A stretch of 64,000 nt of DNA from Kibdelosporangium philippinense (GCF_021390435.2 NZ_JAJVCN010000003.1:62001-126000), one strand, 5' to 3'. Shown: positions 42,420 to 51,554, counted from the first letter of the stretch. Numbers and translations are program-made. The notes: a model not told the origin generated them from the letters alone.

Positions 42420-44477
42420 TCAACCCACCGTCAGCGGCACGACCGGGGACGGTTCCGGCGACAACGGCAAGTTGAAGCGCTGTGCCAGGTAGGACGCGAT
42501 GTCGTGGAACAGTGGCGCGGCCGTCTTGCCGTTCGGTGCCCCGAAATAGTCGGGCCGGTCGATCAGGATGCCGACAACGAACCTCGGGCTGTCCGCGGGC
42601 AGGATGCCGGCGAACGTGATCGTGTGAAGCGATTCACTGTATTTGCCCGTCAGCGGGTCGATCTGTTGCCCGGTGCCGGTCTTGCCGGAGATCTGGAAGC
42701 CGTTGAGGGCCGCGGGGACGCCAGTGCCGGTCTGGTTGCCCGGCGCCTTCTGCATGGTCGCGCGGAACATGTTCCGGACCGTGATCGCAGTCTGCTCGCT
42801 GACCACCCGGATCCCTTCCGGGCGTGGCTCGACGTGCCTGGTGCCGTCCCGGTCGATTGTGGACTTGATGATCCGGGGCGGCACGCGTACGCCGTTGTTG
42901 GCGATGGTCTGGTACGTCCCGGCCATCTGCAGCACGGTCATCGAAAGGCCTTGGCCGATCGGCAGGTTGCCGAACGTCGAGCCGGACCACTGTTTGCGCT
43001 CGGGTACCGACCCGGGGCTCTCACCGGGCAGGCCGATGCCGGTCCGCTGGCCGAGGCCGAACTTCTTGAGCATCTCGGCATACCGGTCCTGGCCGACCCG
43101 CTCGGCCAGCATCAGCGTGCCGACGTTGGACGACTTGGCGAAGATGCCGGTCGTCGTCATGTTCAGCGGGCCGTGGTCCCAGCCGTCCTTGATAGTCCGG
43201 TCGGCGACCTTGTGAGTGTCCAGTACCCGTTGAGTGTCCTCGGGTTTGGTGAGGCCGTCCTCGATCGCGGCCGCCGCGGTCACGATCTTGTTCACCGAGC
43301 CGGGCTCGTACGGCGTCGTCACCGCCGGGTTGCCGGTGGCCTGCGGGTTGCCGTACCCGTTGGGACCCTTGGGGTTCGCCGGGTCGAAGCTCTTGTCGTT
43401 GGCCAGCGCGTACACCTCGCTGGTATGCGCGTCCATCACGATGACGGACCCGCCTTTCGCGCCCTGCGCGGCGACATAGGCGGCCAGCTTCTGCTGGACG
43501 TCGTACTGGACGTCAGCGTCGATGGTCAGCTCGATGTCCGAGCCGTCTTTCGCTTGCTGCACATTGCGTTCCGTGCCGGGGATGACCACACCGTCCGCGC
43601 CTTCCGCGGTGTCGACAGTCTGTCTGCCCGGTTCACCGGCCAGTTCGGCGTCCCGGTCGTTCTCCATCCCGAACAGGCCGTGCACGTTGTGCTTGGCGGG
43701 ATCCTTGTCGTCGGACCGCCAGTTCGCGTAGCCGAGGATGTTGGACGCCACCGTGCCGCCCGGGTAGTCGCGGCGGGACTGCGTCTCGGAGATGACTTCC
43801 CGGTACTGCTTGCGGATCTGCCGTTCCTGCGCGGGCAGCACGTCACGGGCCAGCGTGCTGTACTTGTCCGACATCATCTTGGTCAGCAGTTCGTTCTCGT
43901 CGACCTTGTCACCGAGAACGGCCTTGATCTTCGCCGCGATCTCCTTGACCCGGGTGTCATAGTCGATCTTGTTCTTCTCGTAGTCCTTGCGCACCACCTG
44001 TGGCGACCACGCCAGCGCGCGGGTCTCCACGCTGAACGCGAGCTTCATCCCGTTGCGGTCGATGATGTCGCCGCGTTTCGCCGGAATAGGAATGGTGGTC
44101 GCGCGCTGCTTGTTGGCGCGCGTGGTCAACGCCTCAGCCTCGAGCCCCTGTACCTGGACCAGCCGCACACCCGCCGCGATCAACGCGGCGATCAGCACGA
44201 ACCGGACGGTGACGATGCGCAGCCGTGGATTGGAGGCCACGCGCTTGCGCCGCAGCATCGGCGCCCGCTTCGCCGGTGGCTTACGGGCAGGCGGGCGCGC
44301 CGGTTTCGCGGACGGCCGGTGGTTCGTCGGTGGCTTACCCTTCGAACTCGCCTTGCCCTGTGAAGACTTACCTTGAGTCCATTTGCTCTGGGCCGATTTG
44401 CCTTGGGGTGGCTTGCGTTTCGGGTAGCTCTGCTGCTGCTTGCGAACCGACGGCGGGATCCACTCGTCTCTTTCCAT
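42420..44477 (-). CDS. ftsI: FtsI/PbpB, septal class B transpeptidase
   Basis: Cross-links septal peptidoglycan. 685 residues. The first 75 are very basic and cytoplasmic with Lys/Gly/Ser-rich units (PQGKSAQSKWTQGKSSQGK). One membrane anchor follows (about 88-108), then the pedestal domain (ERQIRKQYREVI). The transpeptidase motifs are Ser394 in PGSVNK, SSN in FAKSSNVGT, and KTGTGQQ (Lys599). No PASTA domain is seen at the C-terminus. The start overlaps the stop of the ftsL-like gene by one base. Confidence 0.97.
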   Translation of the reverse strand: MERDEWIPPSVRKQQQSYPKRKPPQGKSAQSKWTQGKSSQGKASSKGKPPTNHRPSAKPARPPARKPPAKRAPMLRRKRVASNPRLRIVTVRFVLIAALIAAGVRLVQVQGLEAEALTTRANKQRATTIPIPAKRGDIIDRNGMKLAFSVETRALAWSPQVVRKDYEKNKIDYDTRVKEIAAKIKAVLGDKVDENELLTKMMSDKYSTLARDVLPAQERQIRKQYREVISETQSRRDYPGGTVASNILGYANWRSDDKDPAKHNVHGLFGMENDRDAELAGEPGRQTVDTAEGADGVVIPGTERNVQQAKDGSDIELTIDADVQYDVQQKLAAYVAAQGAKGGSVIVMDAHTSEVYALANDKSFDPANPKGPNGYGNPQATGNPAVTTPYEPGSVNKIVTAAAAIEDGLTKPEDTQRVLDTHKVADRTIKDGWDHGPLNMTTTGIFAKSSNVGTLMLAERVGQDRYAEMLKKFGLGQRTGIGLPGESPGSVPERKQWSGSTFGNLPIGQGLSMTVLQMAGTYQTIANNGVRVPPRIIKSTIDRDGTRHVEPRPEGIRVVSEQTAITVRNMFRATMQKAPGNQTGTGVPAALNGFQISGKTGTGQQIDPLTGKYSESLHTITFAGILPADSPRFVVGILIDRPDYFGAPNGKTAAPLFHDIASYLAQRFNLPLSPEPSPVVPLTVG

Positions 44478-45055
44478 CAGCCGGTGCCTCCAGCGGGCGG
44501 CGCGGTCACCGGCTTGGGATCACCGATCACGCTCACCTTGCCGTCCGGCCCGACGACCAGCCGGGACGGGTCACCCGCCGGGACCATGCCCAGCTTGCGC
44601 GCCATGTCCGCGAGCGTGGCCGCGGACTCGAGACTGGTCACGTCCTGCTGCAGCATCTCGACCCGCTCGGCCAGTTCGGTCGCCGCTTTCTTGGCCTGGT
44701 CAAGACGATACGAGTCGGCAATGGCCTGTGTGGACAGCCAGAGCGTGCTGATCACGCCAACGACGAGCAAACCCATGATGAGCATGACGAACGAAGCCCG
44801 CGACGCGCTGCCGCGCTCGTTCTTCGGCCGCGGCGGCCGCGGCCTCCGTTGGACTGGCTCGCCTGTGCGGCCTTCGCGCTGGGCGCGGCGTGCGTACGCC
44901 TTCTCCGCCGCGGCGGTGCGCGGGCGGCGTTGCGTCCGTGTTGGCGCTTCGGTCGTCTCCGGCGTTGCTGTGGTGGCTTCCGCGTCAGCCTTACGACGTG
45001 ACTGCGACGAGCGGCCGCGCGAGGATGACCCGCCTACCCTTGCCGGTGCGGTCAT
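44477..45055 (-). CDS. ftsL: FtsL-like division protein
   Basis: 192 residues. A basic, Arg/Pro-rich N-terminus (1-85) is followed by one membrane segment (about 89-108, FVMLIMGLLVVGVISTLWL). A coiled coil follows (about 115-150, RLDQAKKAATELAERVEMLQ), then a Pro-rich end. The topology, gene order (rsmH-x-ftsI) and coiled coil are those of FtsL/FtsB-type proteins, which bridge FtsQ and the FtsWI synthase. Sequence similarity is weak in this family, so the call leans on position. Confidence 0.85.
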   Translation of the reverse strand: MTAPARVGGSSSRGRSSQSRRKADAEATTATPETTEAPTRTQRRPRTAAAEKAYARRAQREGRTGEPVQRRPRPPRPKNERGSASRASFVMLIMGLLVVGVISTLWLSTQAIADSYRLDQAKKAATELAERVEMLQQDVTSLESAATLADMARKLGMVPAGDPSRLVVGPDGKVSVIGDPKPVTAPPAGGTG

Positions 45056-46011
45056 GACGCCTCCCTGATCCGTTCCGCCGCCCGCAGCCGTACTGGTGCC
45101 GCGCGTGGGTTGTATTCCGTCTCCGCCTCGTCGGCCTGCTCGGCTCCCCTGGTGAGCAGCCGGATCTGCGGTCCGTGGCCTGGTAGTTCGACCGGCAGGC
45201 CCTCCGGTGTGGTCGATTTGGCCAGCTCCGCGAACGCACGCTTGACCAGCCGGTCCTCCAGTGACTGGTAGGACTCCACGACGATCCGGCCGCCGACGCT
45301 CAGCCGCGACAGCGCCGCGGGCATCGCCCGGCGCAGGACTTCGAGCTCGCCGTTGACCTCGATCCGCAGTGCCTGGAACGTGCGCTTCGCCGGGTGCCCG
45401 CCCGTCCTGCGGCTCGCCGCGGGCACGGCGTTGTAGAGCAGCTGCACGAGGCGTTCGCTGTTGCTGAACGGCTCGCGTTGCCGTTCCGCCGCAACAGCTT
45501 TGGCGATCTTCCCGGCGAACCGTTCCTCGCCGTAGTCCCGCAGGATCCGGGCGAGGTCAGGCACGTCGTAGGTGTTCAGCACGTCCGCCGCGGTGATCCC
45601 GGTGCTCTGGTCCATCCGCATGTCCAGCGGGGCGTCCTTGGCGTACGCGAAGCCCCGGTCGGCCTCGTCGAGCTGCATCGACGACACCCCGAGGTCGAAC
45701 AGCACACCTTCCACGGTCGCCATGCCGAGCTCATCGAGCACGTCCGGCAACTCGTCGTACACGGCATGGACCAGGTGGACTCGGTCTTTGTACGGCGCGA
45801 GGCGCTCACGGGAGAGGGCGAGCGCGTTGGGGTCGCGGTCCAGCCCGACCAATGTGACCTGGGGATGCGCTTGGAGCAGGGCTTCCGAGTGGCCACCGAG
45901 GCCGAGGGTGCAGTCCACGAGGACCGCTTGTGGTTCAGCCAGCGCCGGGGCGAGCAACGCGAGGACCCGCTCCAGCAGCACGGGTACGTGCCGCGGATTC
46001 TCGCGCGTCAT
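45052..46011 (-). CDS. rsmH: 16S rRNA (cytosine1402-N4)-methyltransferase
   Basis: About 319 residues from ATG 46011 (MTRENPRHVPVLLERVL; GAGGGG just upstream). An open extension to 46293 runs through the non-conserved leader and into mraZ and is rejected. The SAM-binding motif is VDCTLGLGGHSEALL, then GLDRDPNALALS and DLGVSSMQLDEADRGFAY, all classic for MraW/RsmH. Methylates C1402 of 16S rRNA. Overlaps the ftsL-like gene by 4 bases. Confidence 0.97.
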   Translation of the reverse strand: MTRENPRHVPVLLERVLALLAPALAEPQAVLVDCTLGLGGHSEALLQAHPQVTLVGLDRDPNALALSRERLAPYKDRVHLVHAVYDELPDVLDELGMATVEGVLFDLGVSSMQLDEADRGFAYAKDAPLDMRMDQSTGITAADVLNTYDVPDLARILRDYGEERFAGKIAKAVAAERQREPFSNSERLVQLLYNAVPAASRRTGGHPAKRTFQALRIEVNGELEVLRRAMPAALSRLSVGGRIVVESYQSLEDRLVKRAFAELAKSTTPEGLPVELPGHGPQIRLLTRGAEQADEAETEYNPRAAPVRLRAAERIREAS

Positions 46012-46166
46012 GGTTCTCGACCCCTCTGCAGGTACTGCTCGTGATTCGTCCGGCGAGAAAACAGATGCCGTCAGGTCCCAGCCCGGAGAAGCGAACCTGG
46101 CGCCGGGGAAGGTGCGCCAGGGTCGATCGCCACCGGGCCGAGGCCTCACGGCATCCCGCGATCTGC

Positions 46167-46598
46167 CTAGAAGAATCCGGGCAGTACCTCCTCCCGCGCC
46201 TGCGCGTAGCTGTCCTCGTGCTCGTCCAGATATGCCTGCCAGGCCTGGGCGTCCCAGATCTCCAGCCGGGTGATCGCGCCGATCACCACGCACTCCTTGG
46301 TCAGCTTGGCGTACCGCCGCAGCTCAGGCGCGATCGCGATCCGTCCCTGGCCATCGGGCCGCTGCTCGTCCGTTCCGGCGAACAGGTACCGCTGGTAGGC
46401 ACGAACCGCCTCGTTCGTCAGCGGGGCGGCGGCGACCTTCCGGGCCATTTCCTCGAACTCCGCACGGGGGAAGACGTAGAGACAGTGATCCTGACCCTTC
46501 GTGACCATCAAGCCCCCCGCGAGGGCGTCGCGGAACTTCGCCGGCAGCGTCAGCCTCCCCTTGTCGTCCAGTTTCGGGGTGTGTGTACCGAGGAACAT
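46167..46598 (-). CDS. mraZ: MraZ, transcriptional regulator of the dcw cluster
   Basis: 143 residues from ATG 46598 (GGGGAGG in the leader; in-frame starts further up are not family-like). Two AbrB-like SpoVT folds are present with the paired signature: FLGTHTPKLDDKGRLTLPAKFRDAL and RPDGQGRIAIAPELRRYAKL. MraZ forms rings and represses its own operon by binding spaced GTGG/TGGG boxes upstream. First gene of the dcw operon; 155 bases separate it from rsmH. Confidence 0.97.
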   Translation of the reverse strand: MFLGTHTPKLDDKGRLTLPAKFRDALAGGLMVTKGQDHCLYVFPRAEFEEMARKVAAAPLTNEAVRAYQRYLFAGTDEQRPDGQGRIAIAPELRRYAKLTKECVVIGAITRLEIWDAQAWQAYLDEHEDSYAQAREEVLPGFF

Positions 46599-46641
46599 CG
46601 GTCCACCACCTCCCCACCAGCCCTGCGGACCGGCCATGGGA

Positions 46642-46682
46642 CACCCTTCTGCCCCACTTGCGGCCACAGTACCCCACTTTTC
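46642..46682 (-). promoter_or_regulatory. MraZ operator: GTGG boxes at 10-base intervals
   Basis: Minus strand from 46680: AAGTGGGGTA (46679-), then TGTGGCC 10 bases on, then AAGTGGGG (46659-46652), then AAGGGTG. The two AAGTGGGG boxes are exactly 20 bases apart, with a weaker box at the half-way turn. MraZ is known to bind such repeated TGGG/GTGG boxes next to its own promoter. Confidence 0.8.
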
Positions 46683-46684
46683 AC

Positions 46685-46951
46685 CACAGTCAACGCGGAT
46701 CTGACTCGGATTACCCGGTCGAAGGACGCGTTTTCGCAGGTGACGCAGGTGGGGGCCAGGTGGGGCCGCAGTGGCCCCCTCCCTCGGTACAGGGATGCTT
46801 ATTCGCTGTTCAGAAGGTGTTCAGATGTCCACAGTGGGCATTCGCGGGCCACTTGGCCGGTCCGGTGGGTGAATGTGGGGAGGGCCAGGCGGACCCAGCC
46901 GACTCGTGCCGGTTCGGGTGATGACTGACGGTGATCGTCGGCTTTTGTTGT
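46685..46951. other. mraZ upstream region
   Basis: No gene seen. Contains a hairpin GGGGCCGCAGTGGCCCC (about 46763-46780), more GTGGGG words on the plus strand, and presumably the promoter of mraZ; no convincing -35/-10 pair could be picked. Confidence 0.4.
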
Positions 46952-46974
46952 GCCGTGAAGGTCACCTTCACGGC
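46952..46974. repeat. 23-bp palindrome next to the IS1380 left end
   Basis: GCCGTGAAGGT-C-ACCTTCACGGC: perfect 11-bp arms around one base. The IS inverted repeat begins within about 7 bases to the right. Could be a short transcription terminator or protein site that served as insertion neighbourhood. Confidence 0.7.
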
Positions 46975-47026
46975 GTTCAACCTGGATTCACCGAAGATCT
47001 TGGCGGGTTGGTCGTGTCGTGAACGG

Positions 47027-47098
47027 GCAGATGCCCTCTGACTTGGGACGATTGTTCTTGTGACAGAAACATATCGGTCCGAGTGAGAGGGCATCTGC
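47027..47098 (+). promoter_or_regulatory. Long hairpin covering the transposase ribosome site (IS1380)
   Basis: Arms GCAGATGCCCTCT (47027-47039) and AGAGGGCATCTGC (47086-47098) are perfect over 13 bp. The right arm contains GAGAGGG, the likely ribosome site of the GTG at 47102, so transcripts entering from outside would hide it. Confidence 0.6.
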
Positions 47099-47101
47099 TG
47101 A

Positions 47102-48541
47102 GTGAAAGCATCGCATACGCGTGGCGCGGTGTCGGTGAGGTTCGACGATCCGGGATTGGTGTCGCACGCGGGCCTGGTGGCGGTGATGCGGCTGGCCGAG
47201 GACGCGGGGTTGTCGGATCTGGCCGGTGAGCTGGTCCGGCTGGGTGGTTCGGTGGGGGCGAACGCGGGCGCGAAGATCAGCTCGATCGTGGCCGGGATGG
47301 CCGCGGGCGCGGACTCGATCAGTGATCTGGATGTGCTGCGGCATGGTGGGATGGCGGGGTTGTTCACCGGGATCCGCGCACCGTCCACTGTGGGCACGTT
47401 TCTGCGCTGGTTCAGCATGGGTCATGTCGCTCAGCTGGAGAAACTCTCCGCCCGGCTGCTGGCCCGCTTGGCGGAGCTGACGCCGCTGCTGGCGGGGGCC
47501 GACCGGTTGGGGTTGCTGGATCTGGACTCGAAAATCAGCCAGGTCTACGGGCGGGGCAAAGACGGGGCCGCGTTCGGCTATACCGGGGTGTTGGGGTTGA
47601 ACACGCTGGCCGCGACCCTGACCACAGCGGCGGGCAGGCCGGTGATCGTGGCGACCCGGTTACGGGGCGGCAACGCCGATACCCGCCGCGCGGTGAGCTC
47701 GCTGGCCCGCCGCGCGCTGGGCACCGCCCGCGCCGCGGGCGCCACCGGGCCGCTGCTGGTACGCGGCGATTCCGGGTTCTATGTCGGGGAATTGATCACG
47801 ATGCTGGCGCGGGAAGGGGCCTGGTTCTCCATCACCGCCCCACAACATTCCGCGATCCGGGAGGCGATCGACGCGATCACCGAGCACGCCTGGCAGCAGC
47901 ACACCTACCGCGACCCGGTCCTCGACCCGCACACCGGGCAACTGATCCACACCGCCCAGATCGCCGAGACCAGCCATACCGCGTTCACCAACCCGACCGT
48001 CAATCCCGGCCAGAAAACCACCGCCCGGCTACTGGTCCGCCGGACCCGGATCACCACCCGCGACGAGCAGGGCGAGTTGTTCCCAGCCTGGCGCTACCAC
48101 GCGGTGTTCACCAACCTCCCACCCACCACCACCAGGCCCGCCACCACCGAGCCCGACACCACCGAGCCCGACACGGCCGGCTTCGACACGGCCACCGCCT
48201 GGCGTCTGCACGACCAACGCAGTGGCGCGATCGAACACGTCTTCGCCGAACTCGCGGCCGGCCCGCTGGCCCACTTCCCGTCCGGACTGTTCGCCGCCAA
48301 CGCCGCCTGGCTGTCCCTGGCCGCCCTGACCCACAACCTCCTGCGCGCCACCGCCTGCCTGGCCGGCCCTGCCCACGCCCGAACACGGCTGACCACCCTG
48401 CGCCGCCGGTTGATCACCATCGCCGCCCGCGTCACCCGCACCGCCCGCCACATCACCCTGCGACTACCACAAGACTGGCCCTGGGCCACCGACTTCACCC
48501 ACCTGTTCACCACCATCCACGCCCCACCCCACCCCGCCTGA
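47102..48541 (+). CDS. IS1380-family transposase
   Basis: 479 residues from GTG 47102. The N-terminus MKASHTRGAVSVRFDDPGLVSHAGL is characteristic of the actinobacterial group. The DDE core includes LLDLDSKISQVYGRGK (first Asp), LVRGDSGFYVGEL (second Asp) and the C-terminal Glu region GAIEHVFAELAAGPLAHFPSG. A Thr/Pro-rich insertion (TTTRPATTEPDTTEPD, about 343-360) lies before the last motif. Intact and probably active. Confidence 0.95.
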   Translation: MKASHTRGAVSVRFDDPGLVSHAGLVAVMRLAEDAGLSDLAGELVRLGGSVGANAGAKISSIVAGMAAGADSISDLDVLRHGGMAGLFTGIRAPSTVGTFLRWFSMGHVAQLEKLSARLLARLAELTPLLAGADRLGLLDLDSKISQVYGRGKDGAAFGYTGVLGLNTLAATLTTAAGRPVIVATRLRGGNADTRRAVSSLARRALGTARAAGATGPLLVRGDSGFYVGELITMLAREGAWFSITAPQHSAIREAIDAITEHAWQQHTYRDPVLDPHTGQLIHTAQIAETSHTAFTNPTVNPGQKTTARLLVRRTRITTRDEQGELFPAWRYHAVFTNLPPTTTRPATTEPDTTEPDTAGFDTATAWRLHDQRSGAIEHVFAELAAGPLAHFPSGLFAANAAWLSLAALTHNLLRATACLAGPAHARTRLTTLRRRLITIAARVTRTARHITLRLPQDWPWATDFTHLFTTIHAPPHPA

Positions 48542-48699
48542 ACCCCTAACCACCCGCCTGACCAGGCCCAACCCGAAAGACCACAGTGGAAAAGCTGGGC
48601 AGACCAGCAACTCCCACACGACCACACCACACACCACCAGCCCACCACCACAACCACCCACCACCACAACCACAACCCAAGATCAACGGTGAATCCAGG

Positions 48700-49169
48700 T
48701 CCAACGCCCCAAAAGTTCCCCTCGCGCGGGCGTCTTTGGTGACCGGGCCCGGAATACCAGACCCGGCGACCGTCGGCTTTTTGATCATGGTCATGGTCAT
48801 GGTGACATGCCTCGGGCGAATGGCTTGATCCTGCCTGTCCAAGCCCTGTCTTTCTGCTGTCCGATTGCCTTGTGCCGCCGTTTGGCGGCGTGTGAGCATC
48901 CAGAATGGCAGCAACCTCGTCGGAACGGGCGCGTCCAAAGGGGGCACGGGAGCCGAAGGAGTGGGGCCTTTGTCGCCAACTGCCCTGCACGTCGAGGGCG
49001 TCTTGCCGGATACTGATATCGAGAATGACAACCCCGGGCGACTTCGCCCTGGTTTGACACCACTCGTGTCAAGCTGTGCCGCCCTCGTTCGCCCAATCAG
49101 GGGAGTGAGGAGCTGGCATCGCATCGGTGGGATCTGGGAGAGCACCACCGAGGAGCATCAGGAGGTCGA
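48700..49169. other. Spacer upstream of the MoxR operon
   Basis: No gene recognised. It holds a triplicated CATGGT word (about 48786-48802), a GGGCGACTTCGCCC hairpin (49036-49049) and the inverted repeat at 49054-49072. The MoxR promoter should be here. Confidence 0.4.
49054..49072 (+). promoter_or_regulatory. TTGACAC-CACTC-GTGTCAA inverted repeat before moxR
   Basis: Perfect 7-bp arms with 5-base centre, about 100 bases before the MoxR start. The left arm contains a consensus -35 (TTGACA), but no good -10 is visible 17 bases on. A regulator site overlapping a promoter is plausible. Confidence 0.4.
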
Positions 49170-50285
49170 GTGACGTCTTCTACCCCGTCCGCCGCGTTGC
49201 CTGGGCACCCATATGGCGGCAACGGTGCTGGGTCCGACCCCTATGCACTGCAGCAGGCCAATGGGACGAGTCCCAGCCCGACGCCGCGCGCTAGTACGGG
49301 TAAGGCGCTCGATGAGGTACATGCCACAGCCCAGCGCATCGCCGCGAACGTCGAGCGGGTGCTGGTCGGCAAGCCGGACGTGGTGCGGATCGCACTGGTC
49401 ACGCTGCTCGCCGAGGGACACCTGCTGGTCGAGGACGTGCCAGGGGTCGGAAAGACCTCGCTGGCCAAGGCACTGGCGAAGTCGATCGACTGCTCGGTCT
49501 CCCGGCTGCAGTTCACCCCCGACCTGCTGCCGAGCGACGTGACCGGCGTATCGATCTTCAACCGGCAGACCACCAACTTCGAGTTCCGGCCCGGCCCGGT
49601 GTTCTCCAACATCGTGGTCGGCGACGAGATCAACCGCGCATCGCCGAAAACCCAGTCCGCGTTGCTTGAGTGCATGGAAGAGCACCAGGTGACGGTGGAC
49701 GGCAACACATACCGGCTCGAGTCACCGTTCATGGTGATCGCGACCCAGAACCCGATCGAGATGGAGGGCACGTACGCCCTGCCAGAGGCGCAGCGCGACC
49801 GCTTCACCGCGCGTGTATCGATCGGCTACCCGGACCCGAACGCCGAGCTGGCGATGGTGGACGAGCACGCGGGCCACGACCCGCTGTCCACGCTGACGCC
49901 CGTGTCGGACGCCGCGCAGGTACGCACGCTCGTCGAGGCCGTGCGCGGTGTACACATCGCGCCCGAGGTTCGGCGGTACGCCGTCGACCTTGTGTCCGCG
50001 ACCCGTCGGCTGCCGGAGATCCGTCTCGGCGCTTCGCCACGGTCGACGCTGCACCTCGTACGCGCCGCGCGTGCGCAGGCCGCACTGTCCGGCCGTGACT
50101 TCGTTGTGCCGGACGACATGCACGCGGTTGCCGTGCCTGTGCTCGCGCACCGTCTCGTGCTCACCGCGGAGGCTCAGGCTGCGCGTCGGTCGCCTGCGGA
50201 CATGATTCGGGGGTTGTTGCAGCGTGTGCCGGTCCCGCAGGGCGTCGATCCGGCCGCGCAGTGGCCCACAGGGAACAGGCCGTAA
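49170..50285 (+). CDS. MoxR-type AAA+ ATPase
   Basis: 371 residues from GTG 49170 (GGAGG 4 bases before). A Gly/Pro/Ser-rich N-tail (1-43) precedes the AAA+ module: Walker A GVGKTS (92-97), Walker B VVGDEINRASPKTQSALLECMEE, and sensor 1 IATQNP. MoxR ATPases act as chaperones for metal-cofactor or VWA-domain clients. Here it heads a MoxR-DUF58-transglutaminase operon (3-base gap and 1-base overlap), a common trio of unknown exact task that is often linked to envelope function. Confidence 0.95.
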   Translation: MTSSTPSAALPGHPYGGNGAGSDPYALQQANGTSPSPTPRASTGKALDEVHATAQRIAANVERVLVGKPDVVRIALVTLLAEGHLLVEDVPGVGKTSLAKALAKSIDCSVSRLQFTPDLLPSDVTGVSIFNRQTTNFEFRPGPVFSNIVVGDEINRASPKTQSALLECMEEHQVTVDGNTYRLESPFMVIATQNPIEMEGTYALPEAQRDRFTARVSIGYPDPNAELAMVDEHAGHDPLSTLTPVSDAAQVRTLVEAVRGVHIAPEVRRYAVDLVSATRRLPEIRLGASPRSTLHLVRAARAQAALSGRDFVVPDDMHAVAVPVLAHRLVLTAEAQAARRSPADMIRGLLQRVPVPQGVDPAAQWPTGNRP

Positions 50286-50288
50286 ACG

Positions 50289-51554
50289 ATGGCTGGTCCA
50301 CTGGCGGGCATGACCACTCGTGGCCGGTGCCTGCTGGCCGCCGGTCTGGCCGCTGCCCTCTGCTCGTTCGTGCTGAACGAACGTGACCTGCTGCGCGTGT
50401 CTGTTTTCGTGATCGCGATGCCGTTGCTGGTTTGCTTCCTGGCCGGACGGTCGCGCGTCGGGCTGCACACCGAACGGCACATCAACCCGATGCGCACCCC
50501 GGTTGGCGGCCGTGCCGAGGTGTCTTTGAACGTCTGGAGCACCGGACGGTTGCCGACGGGTGGACTGCTGCTGCAGGACGGCGTGCCGTACACCCTCGGT
50601 GGTAGGCCACGGTTCGTGATCGAGCACTTGCCGCGTAACAACGGCATCCAGCTGCGGTACACCGTCGAGCCGACGATGCGCGGCGTTCAGCACTTAGGTC
50701 CGTTACGCGCCAAGGTAACCGATCCATTCGGTTTGTCCGAATTCGACCGTGAGCTCGCCGGGGTGACTCGGTTGATCGTGGTCCCCCGGGTCGTCCCGCT
50801 GATTGGGATGCCGGGCGGATCGGGCATGGGCGCGGGCGAGGACGGCTCGGTCCGGTTGTCCTCCGGCCAAGGCGAGAACGACGCGGTCGTCCGGCCGTAC
50901 CGGCAAGGCGACGACCTCCGGAAGGTGCACTGGCGCTCGACCGCGCACCGCGACGAGATGATGGTCCGTGTCGAGGAGCGCCCGTGGCGCGGCGGCACGA
51001 CCGTATTGCTTGACCACCGTGAGCACGCCCATAAAGGCAGCGGCCCGACGGCCAGCATGGAATGGGCCGTCTCGATGGCCGCGAGCGTCAGCTTGCACCT
51101 GCTGCGCAACGGTCACCGCGTACGGCTCGTCGCCGAGGACGGCAGGCCGATCGCGCCGGAAAGCGCCGACGGCATCCACAGCGACTTCCTGGTGCTCGAC
51201 TCGCTCGCCGCGCTGCAGGCGTCGCACCAGAAGGAGATCGCCATCGCGGGCGACCCCGGCCAAGGCCAGGAACTGGTCGCGATCCTCGGCTCGATCGACC
51301 CGGAGTCGGTCGAGCAGTTGATCCGCTATCGGCCGCGGGCCAGCCGCAGCCTGGCGATCCTGATGGACACCCACGCATGGACAACGCAGAGCGACTCGAC
51401 CGCCGCCGACCCGGAGAGCGCGGCGACGCTGCTCAACACGGCGGGCTGGAGCACGGTCATCGCCAAACCTGACGTCCCGATGCACCAGATCTGGAACAAC
51501 CTGTGCCGCGCCAGCCAAAGCCGTGGCGCGATGCACGCGAGTGGATGGTCCTGA
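50289..51554 (+). CDS. DUF58 domain protein
   Basis: 421 residues. Two membrane segments near the N-terminus (about 15-32 and 35-50) and the DUF58 core in the middle: FGLSEFDRELAG and VRPYRQGDDLRKVHWRSTAHRDEMMVR, the latter the family signature, followed by a VWA-like part (TTVLLDHREHAHKG). Such proteins are thought to work with MoxR ATPases. The stop overlaps the next start in TGATG. Confidence 0.93.
   Translation: MAGPLAGMTTRGRCLLAAGLAAALCSFVLNERDLLRVSVFVIAMPLLVCFLAGRSRVGLHTERHINPMRTPVGGRAEVSLNVWSTGRLPTGGLLLQDGVPYTLGGRPRFVIEHLPRNNGIQLRYTVEPTMRGVQHLGPLRAKVTDPFGLSEFDRELAGVTRLIVVPRVVPLIGMPGGSGMGAGEDGSVRLSSGQGENDAVVRPYRQGDDLRKVHWRSTAHRDEMMVRVEERPWRGGTTVLLDHREHAHKGSGPTASMEWAVSMAASVSLHLLRNGHRVRLVAEDGRPIAPESADGIHSDFLVLDSLAALQASHQKEIAIAGDPGQGQELVAILGSIDPESVEQLIRYRPRASRSLAILMDTHAWTTQSDSTAADPESAATLLNTAGWSTVIAKPDVPMHQIWNNLCRASQSRGAMHASGWS

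Larger units (their letters stand above)
46981..48699 (+). mobile_element. IS1380-family insertion sequence (complete copy)
   Basis: About 1,719 bp. Terminal inverted repeats: left CCTGGATTCACCGAAGATCTTGG (46981-47003), right (reversed) CCTGGATTCACCGTTGATCTTGG (48699-48677), differing at two bases. An exact short target duplication is not evident beside these ends. A single intact transposase gene is inside. It splits the mraZ promoter region from the MoxR operon. Confidence 0.85.

Noticed and set aside
42024..44363. 779-codon plus-strand open frame opposite ftsI
   Set aside because: Antisense shadow; the minus strand carries all transpeptidase motifs.
46976..48704. Target duplication TTCAA/TCCAA around the IS1380 copy
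   Set aside because: One mismatch in five and uncertain element edge; not strong enough to call.
48786..48802. CATGGT triplet repeat as a CRISPR or satellite seed
   Set aside because: Only three 6-base units, no spacers and no cas genes in the window.
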